Below are positions 31,554 to 44,918 of a stretch of 64,000 bases of DNA, piece after piece. The stretch's first letter is position 1. The number at the start of each line of letters is the position of its first letter. A program made the translations under genes and the position numbers. Origin of the DNA: Sternotherus odoratus (Eukaryota > Chordata > Testudines > Kinosternidae); contig JAVMKO010000004.1 in assembly GCA_032164245.1 (NCBI GenBank), positions 36,495,626-36,559,625 on the forward strand. The letters run 5' to 3'. The notes beneath the pieces were generated by a model. It was not told the DNA's origin, made no database searches, and worked only from the letters and a program-made list of their open reading frames with translations.

Positions 31554-34049
31554 AGTCTGATTAACATGGCACTGAAAAGACTGAAATACAGGCCAAATTT
31601 GTGCTGTCCAACTGTATTGGCTGCAGTGGAATTACATGGGGGTCAGCATAAAGCTTGGCTGTCTGTATCCAGAAGGTTAAGTATGATGTGGATAAATTTC
31701 CAGTGTGTGTACAGTCACTATTTACAGCTTGCTCAAGCCTACTTATGTATGGAACAATTTTCAAATTATCTCCTAAAGGCTACATTCCACCTACTCATTG
31801 TAATCTTTCGTTATCGAGTTATGGATTATAAGTGCCAGACTTGTACAAAATAGATTTGTGAGTCTCTACAGTTTATTGGATAAAGCTCCAAGTGCCTTCA
31901 TTTTTCAGTGGAGAGAGAGAGAGAGAGCGCTAGCAGAAAAAAAAAAGTAAAACTAAGGCTCTGTTTTTTGTTCATAATTTTGCCCCTTTTCTACTCTGGC
32001 ACCTAGTCAAAATTTGGGGTAGAAACAGGTGATAATTCTAGGCTTCTTTGGTGCACTTTTATGTACAAAGAACACACACAATCCTGTGCCTCTGATCACA
32101 GAGGGAATAGATTACCAGGAAGCAGCTTTCTTGCTCATAGCACCAAGAGCACTTTTTTCAGCCTGAACTGCTGACCCAAGAAACCTCTTCCTAGTCCCCA
32201 GGTTTCTTCTAGGGTAAGCAACATGCTTTTAGCTGCTGCTTTGTCCTGTCTCTCTCACCAATTCTGCCTGTTCTCAGTTTGTGTGTTCCCGCCATCCACC
32301 CCCACTCACAGTACCTAGTCAAACTTTCCTCCCAGCTCATTCTAGTTTCTGGTAGATGCTTGTTTTGTTCAAGCCTTGTTTTAGGTGTGGCCCTTTGACA
32401 GTCTCTTGCAGCTGGCTTGAATGGGGGACACATTCACGCCTCCATTTAAAGAGATTTTAATTCAGCCTGTAACCAGATTTTATCCATTTCATAATAATAT
32501 TATTCAATTTTGTTCCAGAAAACAGGTTTTAATTCCATTATGTCTAAGAGAAACTTGGCAACATTAAAAAAGTAACAATCTCCTAAAATTTCCCACAGAC
32601 AATGCCTGTCACGTGAATGAGGACTAACCTCATCTGTTCTGTTTGTACCACTAGTGATTGTCCCTATTAGGAATATAAGGGTTGCCAATGAAGACTGTCA
32701 GTGTGCTGAGCTACTTCATTAGCTTAACATGTTTTTTTTTATTTGGCATTTAATTTATATTTCTATAAAACATTATTAACAGAATCATTTCAGTGACTGA
32801 GTCAGTGCTCTACAGGCTGACTAAAAATACCAGAATCACCTTTTAATTAAATCATTTCCATAGTTAGAGCTTTTCACATTTATAGGAACTGGTACGAGAG
32901 AAAAGTTTATTTTGAAAACTTGAGTCTCTGTGAGTTCAGAATTAAAATGCTTTAGAAAGCCATCTCGGTGAATTAGAGAAAAGTCTGATGCACTTGGACC
33001 AAAAGAATCCTTGGTCTAAAACTCCTAGAAAACTTCCCTCCCTTTCATCTACCCAAAATGAGTTGCAGAACAGTCGCTTTTATATTCTGAATGGGAAAGT
33101 AGCGGGCCATCAGTGCTGACAGAATGGTCGTCTAAGGGGATAAGTGACAAAGTAATTTATCTTTAATAGGTTTTATATTCCATGGAGTATGGACCTATTA
33201 CGTGTGGCTTCTTAATCTGTTTATATGCTTTTTTGTTCTACATTGGACCTTCCATATCTAGCACGAAAATTATGCTCATTTTGTATTCCCAGTGAAAGAC
33301 ACATCAATGTAAATTTTCACTCATGGCAGGCATATATATTTTAATTCAGACTTCCATGACAGTTGTACTTCTTATTCCATGATACATTTAGCTATGTTTG
33401 AGCTTTGACCATACACTATATTGCATTCCTGCTTTGGCATCATTTTAAACTGATTTATATTGAATGTCAAGTAGCTGTGGTACTCCTTTTCCCAATAATG
33501 ATAAAACAAAATGTTCTCATTTCTATGGGAGAACACAGAATCAGGACCCAGATCCTTGGGCATTTAGAAGTAGATAACTGCTCTCCCTTAATTGGGTCGA
33601 CCATACCTATAAATAGAATTAAGTAGGGCATAGTTGCTATAGATAGTAGATTTCTATCAGAAATTTCCAGAAAGTTTTCCAAAAGATTTATCTGCATTAA
33701 GAAAGAATTCCCTCATTCGCAGTAATAACTTTGCCAATCCAACAGAAATAATGAGCTCAGAATGGCTACAAACAGCCCCTTTAAAGCACATTTAAAAAAA
33801 AAAAAGTCCAAAATGTCCAGATGTTTCAATAGTGCAGAGGAACAATTTTAAAAGCACAGTAGAATCATAAAAGTCATAAAGGGAACTATGGAGTTGTGTT
33901 TGCACTGATCTTATGTCCCTATCGTCCAGTTCTCTGTCATCATTTAAGCTAGTGGCAGCAACAGTAATATAAACAAATAACTGATGATTTAATTAACATG
34001 TCATCTAACCTCTTTCAAACCAGTCTAGAAAACATGGTTGTTAAAATCA
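31554..34049. other. Non-coding AT-rich DNA
   Basis: No gene. A (GA) run lies at about 31908-31927. Nothing else recognisable; short open frames have no support. Confidence 0.5.
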
Positions 34050-34261
34050 GAGCTGGCCAAAACTTGGCATTTCCATTCTGTAGGAAATTCCTACGTCAAA
34101 GAAGTTTTTGTTCTGATTTGGAAGAAAGCACAGACATTTTGAAATTACCCATAGAAAGGAAATTCTGAAATATTTTTGTTTCAGAAACAAAACAGAGCAG
34201 CCAGCTGGTCTGGACTCTGGAGGAGGAGCCTAGAGAGAACATCTACGCAGACCATGGTAGC

Positions 34262-34440
34262 AAGTGTCAGAGCCCGAGTCAACTGACTCAGGCTTATACG
34301 GCTTCTGCTATGGCACTCAAAGTAACTGTGTAGATATTTGGGCTGGAGTTCAGGCTCTGAAACCTATTCTCTCTCCACCCCCAGGCTTCAGTTGCCTTGG
34401 GAGCCCTCACTTGAGCCCTAGATTCCCTGGCCCTCACGCA
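34262..34440. mobile_element. MITE remnant ('gagcccgagtca' family)
   Basis: 'cagagcccgagtcaactgac' followed by 'gtgtagatatttgggctgga' and 'tcaggctctgaaacc' follow the order of a GC-rich turtle MITE as I recall it. It is diverged, with no clear terminal repeats left. It is embedded in the repeat at 34050-34913. Confidence 0.45.
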
Positions 34441-34494
34441 GAAATGTCAGGACTGCCATAGAGCTACAAATCTAGAAGCCCTATAATACCCAGT

Positions 34495-34750
34495 CAGGGC
34501 CAGCCCACAACATTTTGGCACCTGAGGCAGGAAGCTCAACTGATGCCCAGATGCTCCCTCGCTTGGGCCAAAACTTTGAAAGGTCTCTTGTTCCCTCTTT
34601 CCTCCAGCACAGCACTCTACCATCTCTGTGCATCTAGAGCTAAGAGAATACATATGAACCAGCAGCAGACATAATTTTCTACACTCTGGGTCCCAGTAGT
34701 GCCCCTTCACAGTCTGGCACCAGAGGCGCCACTAGGTAAGGCCATCCCTA
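34495..34750 (+). mobile_element. hAT-type MITE, 256 bp, perfect 8-bp target duplication
   Basis: The left end 'cagggccagcccacaac' and the right end 'ggccatccct' plus a mutated last base are inverted CAGGG termini. 'tacccagt' occurs exactly at 34487-34494 and 34751-34758, the 8-bp duplication of hAT elements. The body matches 24692-24946 in inverse orientation. The frame across it on the minus strand (34447-34710) mirrors the frame in the other copy, but it is non-coding sequence. Confidence 0.9.
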
Positions 34751-34913
34751 TACCCAGTAGTTCATCAGACGAGCTGGCAAGAACCAGGCAGGGTTCCAAC
34801 AGAATCCTGCCTGTGTTTCAGATGAACTTAGTCAAAACCAAAACATTCTGGTTACGACAAATTTGTATTTCCCTATGGAAAAGTGTTTCATCAAAATGTT
34901 CCCAACCAGCTCA

Positions 34914-36540
34914 ATTAAATATCATCAATAGCAAGGGCCTTATCTACACTCCTGATCCCTGCATTTCTGACATCAATTCATCTTGATTTATGGTAGCGAA
35001 GATAGGAAATTTTAGGGAAAAATCATAATGTAGATAAAGACTTAGAGGTTCTTTGAACAAACTGCTCTTCATTACACCAGTGTAAATCTGAAGTCTGTGG
35101 AATTACTGCTTTCCATTGCTGTGGATTTACATCAGTATAAATGAATACAGATTTTAACTCTTTTCACTAAATAGAAAGAATGTACAGACGTTTCTTATAG
35201 GCTGCCAGCTAGACTAATTTATTTGATGGTAAAATGTTCTATGTAATGACAGTGCATGAAGGACAGTACGATCCTAATCTTGCATCTAAAATGTGTGAGG
35301 AGAAAGCAAAGCACAACATTAGGTGAAAACATTTGTAAGACAGTTGAAAACACAAGTTAAAAGTTGTGTATCTATGATGTAGTATATAAAAAATTGCATA
35401 TGGATAATGTCTACTATTTTGAGCTTAACACAGATGATGGATATAAAAGACATACATGAAAATTAAAGAAAAACTGATTTAAAACAGATGTCAGGAAGCC
35501 CTTTTTCATGTAAAGAATCTTAAATGTATGAAATGACCAACCAACAAACCATTCAGATGAAAACACTGGGGCTATTCAAAAACAATTGCACTGAATCATG
35601 AGACAGAACTGGATATGAAATTAAGGGCCTTCTTTTGACATATCCCTACATCCTGCAAGTGCATTTTAAAATATATAGAATATACACACATATACAAAAT
35701 TCTGGAGTCTCTCATGTACTCCATTGAAATAGATGTTCCTTAAAAATAACCTGAAAAATGTCAGATGTGCTGATGACACAGTAACAAGAAATGAACACAT
35801 ACCACAAACACAACACAGAGCAGGAAAGCCAAGCCCTTCGTTCTTTCTATTTCCACATTTGGCACTCAACATCAAATTTATTGAAATTCATTTTGAATGT
35901 TCATACTGTTCACAGTCATGCTCTTTTGGTCTTAAGAAGACTAATTGCATTGCATTGAAGACCAGAAAGCTCTTGGTTGAAAAATACAAATCCTTTTCTG
36001 ATTAAAATACTGGGGTTTTCTTGGGCTTCTGTTCCTCTGAAATCCTTAGAAATTACTCTAGTACCATCTGAAATATTTATACTTTGTAATTCTTTGCATT
36101 TACTGTAACTTTGGAAAAAATCAACTTTTAAAAAATTGAACCCATTTCAAATTTGGAATATTCAAAATTGAAAAAAATGCCACATATATTCACCCACATT
36201 CAAACAAAGTCACATATATACATCCATACAAATTCACATAAACACCCCCACATATATGGAGAAGATGTCCATATGATTAATTATAGGCACATTTGAAAAA
36301 TTGCAGAAAATTGCAGAAAATTGTGATAAGTTAATTTATCAAACACCTTAGACCAACCTACCAGCTTTGCCCATAAATACAGCTACCAGAGCTACTTTTA
36401 ATATTCCAGCTTCCTGAGCAATGTCAAATTGCAGCAATTTGATCCTCAAATCAACCTCACAGATGATTCTTCCCTCAAGTTTAGAATTTCCTCCCAGAGT
36501 ACACCCTCGAAGGCCCAGGAAGGGGGAAAAAAATCAGATA
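34914..36540. other. Non-coding DNA with an old palindromic repeat scrap
   Basis: At 35070-35160 'tacaccagtgtaaatctg' and 'gatttacatcagtataaatg' form the inverted pair typical of the short amniote repeats. Small 'attgcagaaa' tandem units occur at about 36297-36325. No gene. Confidence 0.45.
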
Positions 36541-36544
36541 TGGT

Positions 36545-36745
36545 CCAGTATTTTTATATTGTCAATGTTATGAAAGTTTATATTTATTATTTATGTCAAT
36601 AGCTCTAGATCAAGCCCCAGTAAAGATCAAGCCCGCATTGTGCTAGGCACTGCATGAACACTGAGTAAGAGATAATCTCTGCCCCTAAAAGCTTACACTC
36701 TAAATAGAGAAGACAGATACGGGGTGAGGAGAACATATGTAACAT
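36545..36745 (+). repeat. Old SINE/LINE-tail-like repeat, copy A
   Basis: 'cattgtgctaggcactgcat', 'aacactgagtaagagataat', 'ctctgcccc' and 'aagcttacactcta' follow the same order as in 62148-62335, and inverted at 41990-42150. It is a family spread through amniotes, MIR/L2-tail-like in style; the exact name is not certain. Confidence 0.6.
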
Positions 36746-39700
36746 GTCAACAAAGAGAACAGATTGATAGTGTGCAGGTGTCATGAAAGTTCCACATTTT
36801 GGGTGTTTTCTATACATATATAAAATGAAATATGCTAAAAAATGTGTACATTTTTCTTAACATATTTGCCATGATCTAGTATGCTAAAACATTTAATCTG
36901 GAATTCTTGCGATGACATCTTTATGTTACTTGTGGTTTTGTCACTTGTGAACCATGCAGTCATCTTCATACCTTCATACACCATTGTGCATATAACAGGC
37001 TTGCAAAACTGTCAAAAAATATTTACCAGTACATGCTAAAAATCTATTAATCAGCCCTTACACACAACACAAACACTTCACAATTATTTTGCACACATCC
37101 CATTATTCAGCTCTATTTTCAACACTCCACTCAGTCACACATGCACATAATTTACACCTATTCAGCCCTCCTACTCAGGGCTTGTCTACCCTACTGCTTG
37201 TTCTCAGTCACAATTCCATTTGCTTACCTATTCATTCACTCTGACTTAGGGTAACATTTGCCTAAGTGACTTAGACTTCTAAATCCAATTTTCAAAACTG
37301 ACAAGCGCTTAAGAGTTTAAGTCCATTGTTTTCAAATATGTCCAAGCTGGTGTCCAAATTAATCAGTTCTATTTTTCCAAATTCTTTAAAGCTCACCATA
37401 CGTTATGTTAGGTAGTAGAATATTGAAGTAAAATGTATCATCACTACTGTCATTTGGCTAGAAATTTCAGTCCATGCTTACGCTAAGTAGGATTAAGTGT
37501 ATAATTCAAACAAAGATGAGTAAGTTTGATTCAAATATGATGAACCATCCCTGAACATGGCAAGTTTGCACTCCAGTGATACCTTGTTTCAATAACCACT
37601 ATATTATGGCATCAGCCCAGAGCTCCTCTGTCTCAGGCGTGCAAGACAGGTCATGTGCAAGTTCACTAAACTAAAAGCAGAATACATACATTGTTAACCC
37701 AATTCCAACATCAAGCAGGAATTAAATGCATGTGCTACCAGCAGTAAGTAGATACTACAAATTTGCAGATTCACGCTCATTACATTAGCAGGAACAGAGG
37801 AAATAACTGTATATACTCGGAGCTGAAACCTTATCTTTCAATAGTTAGCGCAAGCAGAAATTCTGAACCCAAAGCCAGTTTGCTCTATTTCCATAACTGA
37901 GAGACAAACAAAATTTCAAACAATAAAAAAAGGAAACTGGATATTTGTGGCTCCAATGACAGAACAAAGAGAGAAATATTAACTTTCTGCTCAATTGCCA
38001 TTAAGGAAGTCCCCTAAAGGATAAAAGAGCACTTAAAGTGAGATGCTTAACTGATCAGACCTACTCTGTCACTCATCTTTTGCAGCACATAGAAAAGAAT
38101 TACTTCCGTGCCAGCCCTTGGCATAGTGAGCAAGGACTGAAAGAAAAGGAGTCAGGAAGGCTGAAGACAACAGAGGAAGCAGTTAAAGGCAGCAGCCAAC
38201 TCTACAGAAACAAAGCAGCTGGCAGGAGACAATGACAAGGAAGAGACTTGTGCCTGTCTGGTGTGTAGAATGGCAACAGCATAATCAAACAAGGATAGCT
38301 GTATGTAAAGTGGAAGAAAACCCTCCAATTACTGCTTTAGACAGCCCTATTAATCCTGAGAAGTACTCCTGACAGAACATCTATTCAATTTTCACACTAT
38401 GTGTTCTGTCTAATGGGAACCGTATTATGTTTGACACTGTGGGTAATTACCTCATGAAATTTTTGCATACAAGAGAAGTAAAGGCTTTAATTTTCTGCAG
38501 GTGTCTTGGACACATTCCTTACAAATTCTTTGACCAAAAATGAGGTGCACTTCCTGTTTTGCAGGACTGCTCTCAAAGTGGGATGGTTTACATTTGAGGG
38601 CCAAGTAAAAGACATTTCTCATACAATAAATGGAGCAACACATAATATATTCTCCCATCATCACACAAGCATGGGTCATTGATTACTCCAGCAAAACTAA
38701 ATTAATATCCCTCCCCTTCTACTTACTAGAATGTTGTGCATTTTAAAATAAATATTCATCCATTTGCATTAGAAAAACTGAAAGCTAATAATGACCTGGT
38801 AGCATTTGATTCCTCTTGCTGTTGAAACAAAAACATTAGGTATTTATATCAGACTTGTTTTAGGGCACCTTGTGGTTAAAAAATAGGAAAGGACGAGATA
38901 GGTTTGGGTTGGGGATGGGAGGGTTGTCCCCTGATAAAAAGTTCAGTTGAACAAAAATATTCTGTTTTATTAAAAGAAAATAATATCTGGTCAAAGGTAA
39001 GGTATCAATATTGTAGATAAATTGCTTGAAATACAGTATCCAGATTGTGCTGGATTTGCATCAATTTGCAGACAGATAACAAAGCAAGCCTCACCCAAAA
39101 GAGCTTTAACATGCAAGCTGTTAAATGATTCATGATAGTAAAACCCTGACACTTGAAAACAAGTTACTTTTTGCCTTTGCCCTGAGATGGATTAGGAAAA
39201 GAAACAACAACATTTCTAGGAATTGTTTTAAAGAAATCAGTAAAATATCTGAAGTGCTGCACAGTAGATGAAATACCAGGTATAATTTTGCCCAAAACAC
39301 TAATATTTCACATTTACTAATAATTTATTTATATTTTACATTTGGATAGGAAAATGTACAGAGTGAGTATGGTCATACACTTAGCCCAGAGGGTCTCCTT
39401 TGTTCTCCAGATTTGGAATTGTAGTCTTAGTCGGCCGCCATACAGGAAGCAGATACAGGCAGTACCATTAATATGTCTGCATGTATAGTCCATAAGAGCA
39501 ATCAGTGATAGAAATCAAATAAATAGTGTGAGCATTATAAATGAGGGCAAGACCATATGGTAGCAACACTGGCTCACATTTTGCAGTGTTCATACATTAG
39601 GAATGTGCCACCTAGCCACGGATCTAAGCACTACTGCTGATACAGCAGGCATGTCAGCCCATGCACAGGCAACATACTTCTAGTGCAGAGCATTGGTTTT

Positions 39701-40850
39701 ACAGCAACTGTCACATGTCTGCTTTAGAGCTGCGCAAACAATTGATTTTCAGATCACTGACTGGACCGAAAAATAGGAGAAAATTGTTTCTGGTGATTTA
39801 ATTTTGAAAATTCGTAATGAAAAGTCATATAAAATAAAAAATTGAAATGTTTTGCATTAAAAGTATCAAAAATATTTGTTTTGGGGGGTGGGGCACTTGA
39901 ACTGAAATAATTTGATAAATTCAACATGAATGTGCATGTTTTGGTCACTTTCAATCTGCATTTTTGAGCTCCCCCCAAAAAGGTTTCATCCAAAATTCCA
40001 TACAACTGCCCTGACACTCTGCCTCAACTTGTTCTAAAGGCACTACCTTGAAGCACTGGTTCATTCACCAAGCTCAAGCAACTCTTGGATCACTGGCCTT
40101 CTGCCAAGATGACCAATAAGAGCTGACATCAGTTCCGTGGTGGCAGCAGTACCTTTTCAGTACAACTGGAGTAAGACCAACTCACCTCAGATACTGAAAA
40201 TATAAGACACTGAAAATTTATTATATGGATTTTGTGGAACCAGATTTGAACAAAAAACCTACAGATGAAAGCATCTACATCCCATTACAAAGGCATGACT
40301 CGAGAACATTTTTCAATAGAATAAATGCAAAACTCTGAGCCAACAATGTCAGTTTTTGCCCTGACCATCTTTTGCTGTTACTTTTGTATCTTTTTCTGTT
40401 ACTCTGAAAAGTATAATAGATATTCTCCTTGTTCACCAGGTGTGAAAGGACAGAAATAAAACAGTCAACAACAAAATACATGGAAAAATTCTTTGATAGT
40501 TTAAAAATTTAATATTGTTGAAGTGTAAATAGGAACTTAAACTCTGCCAAAAACTTCAATAAGCCATGGATTTTTTTAAAGATGACTATTTTAGACAATA
40601 TAGTTCTGTTAAACATGATCTTTGTCTCAGTCGTACTAATTAGAAACATCTATTGCAGAATAGAGTGACATAGAAACAAAAAAAAGTCAGTCTCCTCATC
40701 TGTAATGTGTTTGATTTATAAAAAGGCTATGATAATCATGACAACTTCATTAACACTGTTACTATTCTCTTCTGTGGCTCAACTGGCTATAGACAGATAA
40801 TAAACTCTTACAGCCATGTGTTCTACATTGTAATTCATCTGTAGCCAGCA
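36746..40850. other. Long unique non-coding stretch
   Basis: About 4.1 kb with no gene. At about 39770-39985 the A/T-rich sequence with 'tttgttttggggggtggggc' may be a decayed repeat of the type at 34050. At 37170-37185 'gggcttgtctaccc' is a possible single Harbinger-type end. Neither is firm. Confidence 0.4.
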
Positions 40851-40977
40851 GTGGTGCGGAACAATTTTTATAGTGGAGGTGCCGAAGGCAGAAAGCATAT
40901 ATTTGGGGTGTTTTTACTACTTCAAGCCAGGGGATGTGGCAGCAACCCAACCATCCCTAGTTCTAGCACCTTTGATA
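40851..40977. mobile_element. Short MITE (about 125 bp)
   Basis: The left end 'agtggtgcggaacaattttt' and the right end 'ctagttctagcacctttg' are imperfect inverted repeats (gtgc-gaac against gttc-gcac). The interior 'acttcaagccaggggatgtg' is familiar from a high-copy reptile MITE. Target duplication unclear. Confidence 0.55.
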
Positions 40978-41989
40978 GTCACGGTAAGGCCAGCAGAGTG
41001 TCCATTCATTTCTATTAACAACATCTCTTAGCTTCTCATTCACTGGTGGTTCTGTGAAACTCTTAGAGAATTAGCAAACATAAAACTTTTTGAATGAAAG
41101 TAACCTACCTCCCATACAATATCATCATTTCCATAGAATAGTCCTTCTACTTCAAAAAATACCCTAGAGTCGTGAAAGCCTACAATTACAAGTTACAGCC
41201 AATTCACTCCATCTTCACTTACTATGAACTTATGCAAATTATTCAACCTTAACATCACCCATTTTACACATTAAATGTATCTGCAATAAGTCTCAGAAAG
41301 AAATGTCCTGTGAGACCAATCAAGTTTAGAAAAAGCACAAAGGCAAGATATTGAAGAGTAGGATGTTTAAAACAGCATTTTACGTTTCAAAAGATTCAGA
41401 GTTGTAGCTCAGACCTAAAACATTCCTAAATTTGTATATTTATCCATACCACAGCCACATCTTTGAGGCTGCCCATTCTTTCCTACATGTTGACAAGCTT
41501 TCCCTCCATTTTATCTCTGCCAAGAAGCTCTGGCTCCCATTATCTTCTAATGTAGTATTGTGACAGAGGCCTGGTGACCCACCATCTCCACTCCATTCAG
41601 TGTTTTTAGTGGTCAATCTGAAAGAGCCACTCCTTGTTCTGGAGAAGGAGATCCAGATAATTCTTTTTCATGGTCCTTCTTGAGTATTTCTATTCTGCCT
41701 CTTTAAAAAATGTCAAAGGCACTCTGGAGCTTAATGTGATTCAAATACAAATACGTAGAAGAATATTGCAAATGAATTGACATGGCTGACAATGGGCATA
41801 TTTTGTACATTTATCTGTATCTGTACAAAAAGACTAGAAATGTACTGGAATTGGGTTTGGCTTGACCCTACGGAGAGCATCATATGAACACAGCCTCAGT
41901 TATCCTCAGAGAAGTGGCAGCCTGATATGGTGTGACTGTAGTTGCCATTTGAAAAGTTATCTATTACTATACAGAAAGATGCTGAGCTT
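40978..41989. other. Non-coding DNA
   Basis: Nothing recognisable on either strand. Confidence 0.5.
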
Positions 41990-42150
41990 TCCACAGAGTT
42001 TCACACACTTTCTATAGAATGATAAATGTAATATGAAAAAAATGTCTTCAGGGCAGGGACCATCTTTTTATTCTGTGTTTGTACAGTGCCTAGCACAGTG
42101 GGGCCCTGGGCCATGATCAGAGCTCTTAGGGATTATGATAGTAATACTCT
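41990..42150 (-). repeat. Old SINE/LINE-tail-like repeat, copy B
   Basis: 'cttcagggcagggaccatct', 'gtttgtacagtgcctagcac' and 'agtggggccctgggccatga' are the reverse complement of the family seen at 36545-36745 and 62148-62335. A second scrap, 'ctcagggacaggcactgttt', lies at about 42349-42368. Confidence 0.65.
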
Positions 42151-43790
42151 GATCATCCATTCAATTCATCTTCCAGCAAAGGCAGGATTGCTCTCTAATG
42201 TATGTGTTCTAGTGTTTTGTCTACTTTTACATTTTCTAGTTTATATTTCTAATCTACAACCTCCCTGACCCCTGCCATATAGTAATTTCTATGCAGCTAA
42301 ACAAGTAACTAGATTGACATTTGTATGTAATAAATTACTTGCAAGTTCTCAGGGACAGGCACTGTTTCTATTTGTAAGCATAGGCTGCTGAGCGGATTGT
42401 CTAAAGCTTGTCAAATAGTAACAGAATTAGACAGCAACTAAATTATTGTTATGTAGGTAGGCAGTGAGCCTGACTCTCTTCTGCCTTGAACCTGATGTAC
42501 CCAAAGTGGATACCAAACACAAGCATTTTGATACAACAGCAATGACTGACAATACAACAACCTGACTAAATTCTACATTGGTAGCATTTCATATCCACTT
42601 TGCACCAGAATAAATGACTCCATGAAGTGCAAGGCAGAATCAAACCCTGAAACTACATTTAACATGAAAACATAAAGTACTCCATAATCCATGTAATGGC
42701 ATAGAAGGTATTACAAGTTCAGATAGCCACTATTGTGTATTTATTTCTTAATTTTAGAACAGACATATTAAGCCAAATGTTCACAAAAGAAAGGCCTTGA
42801 AAAGGCTGCTGTAACAGGCTTACATAAATTCCACAGTGAGTTACTGCAATGCCCCCTAACAAAGAAGACTCCCATCCTTCCTCATTATCTCTCCACAGTA
42901 GGAATGATTTTGATTTAAACTTAGATAATAACTAAATTAAAAGAGCCGGCAACGGTTAAGTATGTATAATAGGATCATGTTTTAATTCCGTGAGAGGTTT
43001 GTTTGCAGCCGAGCATTCTATTCAACTTACTTAAATAAAAGCAACTGTGTTAATCCAGAGGTTCCAATAATCAAGTAATAATGCCACAAATCTTTCATCT
43101 GAGCCACAGAGGGATAGTAACTAAAGCAGATGTCAGTCTGAGGCCGAAGATCCTCCAAGCAGGTCTGGGCAGTAAATGTGTACCACATCTACATTTCTTT
43201 CTATCTACCAGGCCAACAGTAAGATTTTTTTTTTTAATCTATAAAACTAATCATTGTAATTCCTCAAAATCTTTAAATAGGTTTAAATAGAAAATTAAAA
43301 CAGCTATAATAGATAATGCATCTCTTATCTCATTTGTACAATCCTGCTTTGAGTTAGGAAGTCAAATGCTGGAGAACATCTTTATTTAAACATCTGTAAG
43401 AACAGATTTAGAGTACAGATATCAAAGTTGTTTTGTTTTTTAACCAAAGCACTACAAGGATAAAATATATTATATTATCTTTTGTCTTCCTCATCTGTTT
43501 TGATTATTTTTACTTGCTTCTGTTTTTAATGTGACAAATGGGTGGTAACATGAAATTAACTTGAAATAGGTCAAGCGGTTCTGATAAGCAGCAGGTGACG
43601 CCAAATAAAGAAAATAAAAAGATTTCATTTCTCCCCTTTTTGTTAAACTGCATATAATATTATTAAAATGCCTTCTTATAAACAAATGCAAATTTTCAAG
43701 ATGCAGTGATATCTACTAAAATTCCTTTCATCATATTTTGTATGTATCATTGGAAATTACACAAAATTTGTGAAATTTTTATGGACACTA
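42151..43790. other. Non-coding DNA
   Basis: No gene. 'ctttgcaccagaataaatga' near 42600 may be another short palindromic repeat scrap. The remainder is unique AT-rich sequence. Confidence 0.45.
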
Positions 43791-44918
43791 TGTGAGATTC
43801 AGTTTACCCAGTCACTTTGTATACTACCTTTTGGGTATGAGGAGGTTAATGTCTCCCTGGGGACTGAGGGGAGTGATGCATAGTTGGATGTCACATACAC
43901 CTGTCTGGCTCCTAACAAAATATACCATCAACAACTGATTGGAGTCAGCCATGGATGAATGGAGCTCTCTGGAGAGACAATAGAAGATTCAACCACCAGA
44001 CATTAAGTCTTAATGACTGGGAGCCAAGGCAAGCTGAACATGTGACCGGGGTGGGGGGGGGGGCGACAAAGGGAACAGATATGAATAAACTGTTTTAAGT
44101 CTGCTACTGCCCAAGGCAGGGGGACAAAGGATGAGGGAGACTGAGGAAGACAGAGAGGGAACCAAGGAGAATCTGGGAAAGCTGGGAGAATACTGCCAAG
44201 TTGGACTCTGACTTCAGCTTAGCTTTACTATTAAACTTTACTCTTAAATACATTACTCAGTAGACCAAAGGTGGGAAAACTATGGCCCACGGGCCACATC
44301 TGGCCCACGGGACTGTCCTGCCTGGCCCGGGAGGCTAGCCCCCGGCCCGTCCCCTGCTGTCCCTCTCCCTGCAGGCACATTGCACATAGATAAGGGGTGG
44401 AGTCCCAGTGGGGCAGTTAGGGGCAGAGGGTCCCGGGAGGTGGCAGTCAGGGAACAAGGAATGAGGTTGGATGGGTCAGCGGTTCTGACGGGAGGGCAGT
44501 CAGGGGCAGGAAGTGGGAGGGAGCAGATAGGGGGCCAGCCTGTTTGAGGAAGGCACAGCCATCGCTACCTACCCCTCCATAGAGTTTTGCAATCCCGATG
44601 TGGCCCTCGGGCCAAAAATTTTGCCCACCCCTGCAGGAGACTATTAAACACTGGCTTGTTTTGAAAAATCGGCCTGTATTACTACAAAATATCTACTGGT
44701 TGCATCATTCTCATGAGGAATAAAATGGCTAGTAGGTACCAAAACATGTCAGAGCCATGGTTGAGAAACAGGAGTGTTCTAGCCTGAAGGCCCAGTCCCT
44801 GAATTATAGAGCCACAGGACTTGCACTTTCCTAAACGATAAGCCTAGAGCCTAACAAGTAATAGGGGATCTCTTCGAAGAAATGGCTGGGGCATCCAACA
44901 CCCGGCAAATCCATGACA
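43791..44918 (+). mobile_element. Probable endogenous retrovirus LTR carrying a hAT MITE
   Basis: The block starts 'tgtgagattc' and ends 'ccatgaca', i.e. TG...CA. It contains AATAAA-type signals (near 44085 and 44720) and is followed by 'gttggcatcaccaacc', which could be a tRNA primer-binding site. No matching short duplication flanks it, so it may be one LTR of a truncated provirus and not a solo LTR. No retroviral gene is seen. A G-run lies at about 44049-44062. The hAT element at 44266-44633 interrupts it. Confidence 0.5.
44266..44633. mobile_element. hAT-type MITE, 368 bp
   Basis: The left end 'caaaggtgggaaaactatgg' and the right end 'ttttgcccacccctg' are inverted relatives of the well-known CAGGGGTGGGCAAA hAT terminus. 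Flanking 8-mers 'cagtagac' (44258-44265) and 'caggagac' (44634-44641) agree at 7 of 8. 'cccacgggccacatctggcc' inside is typical of this family across amniotes. Inserted in the LTR-like block. Confidence 0.9.

Larger units (their letters stand above)
34050..34913. mobile_element. Old non-autonomous DNA transposon split by two MITEs
   Basis: The left part starts 'agagctggccaaaacttggc' (34050) and the right part ends 'atgttcccaaccagctc' (34913). The inverted ends 'agctggcc' and 'agctggttggg' look like TIRs of the reptile 'agagctggt' repeat family I recall. Between them lie two other MITEs (34262-34440 and 34495-34750). The right part begins after the target duplication at 34759. The class is tentative. 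Confidence 0.5.

Noticed and set aside
37170..37190. 'gggcttgtctaccc', like a Harbinger-type end
   Set aside because: Single short match with no partner terminus or duplication nearby.
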